DNA of 64,000 bases from positions 62,001 through 126,000 of the forward strand of contig NZ_QSCM01000004.1 in NCBI RefSeq assembly GCF_003463065.1. The letters run 5' to 3'. The first letter of the stretch is position 1; every line of letters starts with the position of its first letter. The notes below the pieces were generated by a model. The model had not been told where the DNA came from and ran no database searches. It worked only from the letters and a program-made list of their open reading frames with translations. The position numbers were made by a program, and so were the translations under genes. This stretch comes from Blautia sp. OF03-15BH. GTDB taxonomy: Bacteria > Bacillota > Clostridia > Lachnospirales > Lachnospiraceae. This document shows positions 59,798 to 64,000 of the stretch, one piece after another.

Positions 59798-59840
59798 CTC
59801 CCTATACTCCCTTTTCCTCTGCATCCGGACAGCCTGACTT

Positions 59841-60212
59841 TCATCCGGCAATGCTGTCTGTTCCGGAAGAAGTACCTCCCGTCACCCGTACCGTTACCCG
59901 GTTGGGAAGACAGGCAATGGTCTCCCCTTTGCGCGAGATCTTCCCCTGATGGACGCAAAGCTGATCCGGACAGTCTGCCCATTTCATAAAAGCAGCTCCA
60001 TCACTGATACAGAGAATGTTTCCTTCTCCGACAAGAATCTCCCTGTCTTCACTCAAGGAAAAACTCCCGAATTCCTGATCCGCCACCATAATCTGGACAG
60101 CACGCCCTTCTTCCCGGAAGAAATACCGACCCAGAAAAAGAACGGTCGCTGTAAGAAGCAGCACCGCTCCCAGAAGAAGATCATTCTTTTTCTTATCTTT
60201 ACTTTTTATCAT
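59841..60212 (-). CDS. NusG domain II-containing membrane-anchored protein
   Basis: 123 aa. An N-terminal membrane anchor (DLLLGAVLLLTATVLFLGRYFF) is followed by a NusG-II-like domain with DCPDQLCVHQGKISRKGETIACLPNRVTVRV (here in part), the conserved Cys/His core. These proteins accompany Gx transporters. The function is unknown, with flavin- or polyprenyl-linked processes proposed. The start at 60212 has only a weak AAAAG site; the gene lies 44 bases after the cobalamin operon and may be co-transcribed with it. Confidence 0.85.
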   Translation of the reverse strand: MIKSKDKKKNDLLLGAVLLLTATVLFLGRYFFREEGRAVQIMVADQEFGSFSLSEDREILVGEGNILCISDGAAFMKWADCPDQLCVHQGKISRKGETIACLPNRVTVRVTGGTSSGTDSIAG

Positions 60213-60255
60213 AGCACAGACACTTTTCAAAATCAACCATATGTTCGTTTTTCTC

Positions 60256-60837
60256 TCACAGGTTTTCCAGAACGGTAAGCTTTCTTTTCTCCATAAAATC
60301 TTCCGGAACCTCCAGAAGAAAACCGCGGCCGTTTTTTACCTGCCAGTCATAAAATGGCTTTTCCGGTACCGCAAAAGCAGAAAGAACACTCATCAGAGTC
60401 CCGCCATGAGCCACCACAGCGATCTGCCTTCTCTTTTCTGCCTGCGCTTCTCTCAGGATCCTCACAAAGCCTTCCCGGCAGCGTTCCTGAAAACCCTCCC
60501 GGCTTTCCCCGCCCGGAAATGGCAGCGTACCGCCGCTGTCCACCCAGGCCTGATAATCCGGATTGCCATTCAGTTCCAGATAATTTTTATTTTCAAAGTC
60601 ACCGAAATCACATTCCCGGAGCAAAGGCTCCTCCCGCTGCGCAAGCGTCGGATAAATCAGTGCCGCCGTCTCCCGGCAGCGTTTCATCGGACTTACATAA
60701 ACAAGCTCTGCCGCCGGATAGCTCCTGTTCTCCAGAAGGCGGATCCCTTCCTCACAGAGAGGCTCATCCGTAGTCCCAATGTAACGTCCCATCAGGTTTC
60801 CGGCAGTTTTTGAATGACGGATGAGAACAACCTTCAT
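60256..60837 (-). CDS. cobC: Histidine phosphatase family protein, likely alpha-ribazole phosphatase
   Basis: 193 aa. The catalytic motif is LIRHSKTAGNLMGRYIG (RHS instead of the usual RHG), with TDEPLCEEG, VYVSPMKRCRETA, ECDFGDFENKNYLEL and the second His in VVAHGGTLMSVL. Position in the cob operon points to CobC, removing phosphate from alpha-ribazole phosphate or adenosylcobalamin phosphate; other phosphoglycerate-mutase-like substrates are possible. AAAGGAG lies before the ATG at 60837. The ATG overlaps the stop of the CobU-like gene. Confidence 0.88.
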   Translation of the reverse strand: MKVVLIRHSKTAGNLMGRYIGTTDEPLCEEGIRLLENRSYPAAELVYVSPMKRCRETAALIYPTLAQREEPLLRECDFGDFENKNYLELNGNPDYQAWVDSGGTLPFPGGESREGFQERCREGFVRILREAQAEKRRQIAVVAHGGTLMSVLSAFAVPEKPFYDWQVKNGRGFLLEVPEDFMEKRKLTVLENL

Positions 60838-61232
60838 GCCTTTTCTCCTTTGATGCAAACAGGAAGCCCTGCGACTACCCGACAGACCTCGTCTGCCTGT
60901 TCCGCAGCACGGCAAAGAATGCGTCCGACCTTTTCCCGATACAGCCGGTCAAAAGGATCCATCGGAACGATCCCATAGCCAAGCTCCGTGGATACAAGGA
61001 TCAGACCGGGATTTTCCCGGAACAGCTCTTCTGCAAACGCATCTGCCGCTTCCTCGCCTTCTTCCCGGAGAATCCGGCGGATACAGCTGTGAAAATGCGT
61101 TACGGCTTTTCCCTTCAGAAGCTCCTCTTTCGTACAGCTTTCACCATCCAGAAAATCGGTTTCGGAAAGACCTGTCCGTTCCATGGCAGCCTTCTTTTTC
61201 CCCTGAAAAGCACCTCCGATAAATAATTTCAC
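60834..61232 (-). CDS. Short CobU-like protein (adenosylcobinamide kinase family, incomplete)
   Basis: 132 aa from a GTG at 61232. The P-loop GGAFQGKKKAA and the C-terminal ILVSTELGYGIVPMDPFDRLYREKVGRIL (in part) match CobU. About 50 residues of the middle, including the region around the RHR-type nucleotidyl His, are missing compared with ordinary 180-aa CobU. A complete CobU-type gene lies two genes upstream, so this looks like a second, shortened paralogue. It overlaps cobC by four bases and lies five bases after the cobS stop. Possible roles are kinase only or a nonfunctional remnant. Confidence 0.82.
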   Translation of the reverse strand: MKLFIGGAFQGKKKAAMERTGLSETDFLDGESCTKEELLKGKAVTHFHSCIRRILREEGEEAADAFAEELFRENPGLILVSTELGYGIVPMDPFDRLYREKVGRILCRAAEQADEVCRVVAGLPVCIKGEKA

Positions 61233-61237
61233 TCTCT

Positions 61238-61999
61238 TCACCCCCTGATCAGGAACACCGCAACGACCGTAAGAGCCATGACAAGCTCTGACACCGTCAG
61301 GAAAAAACCTGCCAGGTCTCCGGTGATCCCGCCAAATTTCTTTTTTGACATCCGATAATAATAGAAAAACACCAGACCTGCCGCAAGATCCATCGGTACA
61401 CCGTAAACCGGATCCAGCCAGATGGCCAGTGCGCCAAAAAGCAGAAGAAAGCCGCACATGGTAAGAGCCACCGTGCGTTTTACCGCCATCCCGGAGAAGG
61501 TGGCAGCCAGCCCTGTATTTTTCGCCTTCGGAAAAACCACCACAGCCAGACCGGATAAGGCTCTGGAGAGCACAAAGGAAACAGCCAGCACAGGCATCAT
61601 TTCCGGACGCACCTCTGACCAGACACCGAGGGACAGGATAAACCAGGCACAGCCCACGATGATGGCAAATGCCCCTGTATGAGAGTCCTTGAGGATCTCC
61701 AGTTTTTCTTCCATTGTCTTATACGAACTCAAAGCATCTGCTGTATCCAGAAGACCATCCAGATGGATGCCGCCGGTAACGATCAGAGGAATCAGCACGG
61801 CTACGGAGGCCCGAAAAAGACTTCCGGTGCTGTCCCCGGTAAGACAGATCCAAAGAGAAAGAAGTCCTCCGATGACCGCACCGATAACCGGAAAAAAGCA
61901 CATGGCATAGCGCATGGCTTCCTTTGTCCAGTCCGTACGCGGCATGGGGATCTTGGAATACATGGAAAATGCGATAAAAAAACTCCGGATCAGGTTCAT
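61238..61999 (-). CDS. cobS: Adenosylcobinamide-GDP ribazoletransferase (cobalamin synthase)
   Basis: 253 aa integral membrane enzyme with about six segments. It joins alpha-ribazole (or its phosphate) to adenosylcobinamide-GDP. The active-site region GGIHLDGLLDTADAL and the SSYKTMEEKLEILKDSHTGAFAII motif are conserved, as is the N-terminal FSMYSKIPMPRTDW. The ATG overlaps the cobU stop (ATGA). It ends two bases into a GTG overlap region before the CobU-like gene. Confidence 0.96.
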   Translation of the reverse strand: MNLIRSFFIAFSMYSKIPMPRTDWTKEAMRYAMCFFPVIGAVIGGLLSLWICLTGDSTGSLFRASVAVLIPLIVTGGIHLDGLLDTADALSSYKTMEEKLEILKDSHTGAFAIIVGCAWFILSLGVWSEVRPEMMPVLAVSFVLSRALSGLAVVVFPKAKNTGLAATFSGMAVKRTVALTMCGFLLLFGALAIWLDPVYGVPMDLAAGLVFFYYYRMSKKKFGGITGDLAGFFLTVSELVMALTVVAVFLIRG

Positions 62000-62523
62000 A
62001 ACGGATACACTCCTTTTCTTACAAGCGGAATCCCGTAAACCACTTCATAAAAACCATCTGCCGCTTCAGCCATACGGCAGTTTACCTCACCAAGGTAAGA
62101 CTGGTATTTCCTGGTTTCCGGATCATATTCCACTCCGTCTGAAAAAATTTCATTGGTCACTACCACCAGATGGCGGGCTTTTTCCCGAAGATGACAGATC
62201 CCTTCCATCACCGCCTCTACGGTCCGCTCACCGGCCCCGCTCTCATCGAACATCTCGTTTGCCGTAAGATTGGACATACATTCCAGAAGAAGGATCGAAT
62301 CCTCCGGAACCTCAAGTCCTGCCAGATCCGTATAACGCTCCAGCGTCTCAAAGTGCTTGTCCGCGCGCATGGCACGGTGCCGGCTGATCCTCTTTTTTCC
62401 TTCCTCGTCAAAACACATCATCGTGGCAATGTAGATCCGGCGTCCTTCCCCGAGAGACGCCGTCAGTTTTTCGGCAAAAGCGGACTTTCCGCTTCCGCTG
62501 CCTCCGGTTACAACAAAAAACAT
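61996..62523 (-). CDS. cobU: Adenosylcobinamide kinase / adenosylcobinamide-phosphate guanylyltransferase
   Basis: 175 aa. P-loop VVTGGSGSGKSAFAE, the RISRHRAMR segment with the guanylylated His, EDSILLLECMSNLTANEM and VVVTNEIFSDGVEYDPETRKY. It phosphorylates and then guanylylates adenosylcobinamide. The end is slightly divergent from enterobacterial CobU but all functional motifs are present. The ATG follows the cobT stop with no gap (TAAATG), and the stop overlaps cobS. Confidence 0.94.
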   Translation of the reverse strand: MFFVVTGGSGSGKSAFAEKLTASLGEGRRIYIATMMCFDEEGKKRISRHRAMRADKHFETLERYTDLAGLEVPEDSILLLECMSNLTANEMFDESGAGERTVEAVMEGICHLREKARHLVVVTNEIFSDGVEYDPETRKYQSYLGEVNCRMAEAADGFYEVVYGIPLVRKGVYPL

Positions 62524-63573
62524 TTATACCAGAGGCTTGTACTCTTCCACCTGAATATCCTGGAAGGTACTCATTCCGTTGTATACGCCGCAGGCCAGGT
62601 CCAGAATGGGGAAAAGAACCACAGCACCGGTACCCTCTCCCAGGCACATATCACAGTGCAGGGGGGCTTCCAGTCCCAGAGCCTCCAGGATCAGGTGTGC
62701 AGCAGGCTCCTTGGAGACATGGGAGGCAAGCATATATTCTTTTACCAGCGGACAGATCGTCGCTGCTGCCAGAGCTGCCACCGCAGAGATAAAGCCATCG
62801 ATCACAACAGGAACCCCACAGGCTGCACCGCCCAGGAAGACACCTGCCATACCTGCGATATCAAAGCCGCCGACCTTCGCCAGAACATCTACTCCGTCTT
62901 TCGGATCCGGCTGATTGACCTTAATGGCCTTTTTGATGGCCCGGAGCTTCCGCACCATTCCCTCAGAGGAAAGTCCGGCTCCACGGCCTGTCATTTTTTC
63001 TACGTCTTCACTCAGAAGAACGGATGCCACCGCACTGCTGGTGGTCGTATTTCCGATTCCCATCTCGCCTGTGGCGATCAGAGAATATCCTTTGTTCTTC
63101 AGCTCTTCCACCATGGAAATACCGGTTTCCAGAGCCTGGATGGCTTCTTCCCTTGTCATGGCCGGTCCCTTGGTCATATTTTTTGTACCCCAGGCAATTT
63201 TCCGGTCAATGACATGAGTTTCTGCTGCAACACCGATATCCACCGGGAAAATATCTGCTCCCGCCATGGAGCAGAGGATACTTGCCGTAGCCTTTTTATT
63301 CAGAAAATTATCTGTCACAATGGCAGTCACTTCCTGGCCGGTCTGGGTCACTCCTTCTTCTACCACACCGTTGTCCGCACACATGGTCACGAGTGCTTTT
63401 TTCTCCAGATGGATATCCGCACTTCCTGTGATGCCGGCGATCTTTACCAGGTCATCCTCCAGCTTTCCGAGGCTGTGAAGCGGCTTGGCAATGCTGTCCC
63501 AACGGCGCTGACAAAGCTCCATCGCCTTCTGATCCGGCTCCTTTATAGCTCTTTTCGCTTCTTCTAATGTCAT
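62524..63573 (-). CDS. cobT: Nicotinate-nucleotide-dimethylbenzimidazole phosphoribosyltransferase
   Basis: 349 aa. It makes alpha-ribotides of lower-ligand bases for cobalamin. Conserved features are TMCADNGVVEEGVTQTGQEVT, GEMGIGNTTTSSAVAS, GRGAGLS and the C-terminal catalytic Glu in MCLGEGTGAVVLFPILD. It is the first gene of cobT-cobU-cobS-cobU'-cobC. GAGG lies seven bases before the ATG. No cobalamin riboswitch fits in the ~70 transcribed bases upstream, which is unusual for a cob operon. Confidence 0.96.
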   Translation of the reverse strand: MTLEEAKRAIKEPDQKAMELCQRRWDSIAKPLHSLGKLEDDLVKIAGITGSADIHLEKKALVTMCADNGVVEEGVTQTGQEVTAIVTDNFLNKKATASILCSMAGADIFPVDIGVAAETHVIDRKIAWGTKNMTKGPAMTREEAIQALETGISMVEELKNKGYSLIATGEMGIGNTTTSSAVASVLLSEDVEKMTGRGAGLSSEGMVRKLRAIKKAIKVNQPDPKDGVDVLAKVGGFDIAGMAGVFLGGAACGVPVVIDGFISAVAALAAATICPLVKEYMLASHVSKEPAAHLILEALGLEAPLHCDMCLGEGTGAVVLFPILDLACGVYNGMSTFQDIQVEEYKPLV

Positions 63574-63622
63574 ATGCGTTCCTCTTTTCTTCTATTTTCG
63601 AAGTCTGGTCAAAACCTCTCCC

Positions 63623-63652
63623 ATCATACCATAAAAACCGCCCGGATAGCAA
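63623..63652 (-). promoter_or_regulatory. Promoter of the cob operon
   Basis: TTGCTA (63647-63652), 18-base spacer, TATGAT (63623-63628). Confidence 0.65.
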
Positions 63653-63663
63653 GTACAGGGCAA

Positions 63664-63707
63664 TTTTTGTATAACAGGAGTTTCCGGCGGAATTTGTTAT
63701 ACAAAAA
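63664..63707. repeat. 13-bp perfect inverted repeat upstream of the cob promoter
   Basis: TTTTTGTATAACA (63664-63676) and TGTTATACAAAAA (63695-63707) flank an 18-base spacer that is itself imperfectly palindromic (TTCCGGCGGAA). It lies about 10 bases upstream of the cobT -35. There is no U-run after it on either strand except that its distal arm merges with the neighbouring terminator's T-tract, so an operator or regulatory hairpin is more likely than a second terminator. Confidence 0.65.
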
Positions 63708-63748
63708 AGCCTCTCCGGTCCTGCCCCGTAAGGGAAAACCGGAAAGGC
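63703..63748 (-). terminator. Terminator of the truncated gene at the right edge
   Basis: An 11-bp stem GCCTTTCCGGT/ACCGGAGAGGC (63738-63748 with 63709-63719, one mismatch) followed by six Us. Confidence 0.88.
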
Positions 63749-63776
63749 TTCTTCATTAACATGATCCGTTCTCAGA

Positions 63777-64000
63777 TCAGGCTGCTTTTCCCAGAAGACT
63801 CAGCGCCTGAGAACACTCGGAACGGTAACGGCTGATGTAAGCCGGATACTTCTTCATACGGTAATTATACAGGAGACGGAGGAACTCGCTGTCACTGCTG
63901 GAGTTGGTGATCTTTGCTGCGATAACCGCATTCGCTGCGGAAAGCTGTCCATGCTGGATCGAGTAGCTGTACACAGCTCCTTTGACCACATCCGGCCTCT
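63777..64000 (-). CDS. C-terminal fragment of an unidentified protein (truncated by window edge)
   Basis: At least 74 codons, open through the right edge; the residues before the possible GTG at 63989 (RPD) read on without a stop and no ribosome site is visible, so the start is outside. The end reads DVVKGAVYSYSIQHGQLSAANAV, NSSSDSEFLRLLYNYRM and ISRYRSECSQALSLLG. The SIQHG motif followed by a helical RYRSE segment resembles C-terminal domains I associate with phage-like or secreted hydrolases, but I cannot name the family. A terminator follows. Confidence 0.55.
   Translation of the reverse strand, partial: RPDVVKGAVYSYSIQHGQLSAANAVIAAKITNSSSDSEFLRLLYNYRMKKYPAYISRYRSECSQALSLLGKAA

Noticed and set aside
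63574..63760. Cobalamin riboswitch upstream of cobT
   Set aside because: I looked for the B12-box (GCCACTG-type) on the minus strand and did not find it; the space holds a promoter, an inverted repeat and a terminator instead.
1..64000. CRISPR arrays, insertion sequences, prophage
   Set aside because: No spaced direct repeats, transposase, integrase or phage structural genes were seen on either strand.

Overview
The window is a 64 kb stretch of chromosome from an anaerobic, spore-forming Firmicute, most likely a gut Lachnospiraceae (Blautia/Dorea-like). The evidence is an alpha/beta-type SASP gene, YlbJ and GerW sporulation genes, pyruvate formate-lyase with its activase, monoderm cell-wall genes, a separate hisZ with short hisG, AGGAGG ribosome sites nearly everywhere, TTGACA/TATAAT promoters with 17-bp spacers, and a composition near 50% GC. 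Lineage is inferred from gene content, not from a search. Most genes lie on the minus strand. I see no IS element, prophage, CRISPR array or rRNA operon.

Layout. 1-3.8 kb (+): tail of a trp operon, trpD'-C-F-B-A, closed by a bidirectional terminator. 3.8-9.1 kb (-): a purine-nucleoside ABC importer (BMP protein, ATPase, two permeases) behind a guanine riboswitch with its own terminator. 9.3-10.3 kb (+): patatin-like phospholipase. 10.4-12.7 kb (-): a free heavy-metal-binding domain protein and a Cd/Zn-type P-type ATPase under an SmtB/ArsR-type operator. 12.8-17.1 kb (-): pflA, pflB, purC, tRNA-Met. 17.2-19 kb (-): exported cell-wall-repeat phosphodiester glycosidase with a small membrane partner. 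19-24.1 kb (-): hisZ-G-D-B and a HisA/F-like-HisI-HisE fusion. 24.2-31.2 kb (-): an RNA-modification/stress operon (relQ, rsmF, rsuA-type, ygiQ, membrane protein, rluA-type, recU). 31.3-33.1 kb: M23 peptidase and divergent ylbJ. 33.1-34.9 kb (-): rsmD-coaD-coiled-coil protein.

35-38.9 kb (-) holds the most interesting locus. It is a BmrCD-like heterodimeric ABC exporter preceded by a strong promoter, a 34-codon leader ORF with an excellent ribosome site, an intrinsic terminator, and a 14-bp inverted repeat linking the leader ORF to the region just before the exporter's ribosome site. This has the architecture of drug-responsive, ribosome-mediated attenuation. Next come a Na/Pi-cotransporter with PhoU domain translationally coupled to an MgsA-like protein that has lost the usual catalytic aspartates, a SASP, a Lys/Ala-rich DUF6465-type protein, recG, fakA-like, asp23 and rpmB (to 46.7 kb).

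46.7-57.6 kb (-): a DUF2207 protein, a 45-residue membrane peptide, gerW, DUF2953, NUDIX, a division/elongation PBP, a FtsW/RodA/SpoVE protein with an unusual acidic tyrosine-rich tail, a U32 peptidase and zapA. 57.7-60.2 kb (-): ruvB, ruvA, Gx transporter and a NusG-II protein. 60.3-63.6 kb (-): the lower-ligand/nucleotide-loop end of cobalamin synthesis, cobT-cobU-cobS-cobU-like-cobC. A truncated gene of unknown function runs off the right edge.
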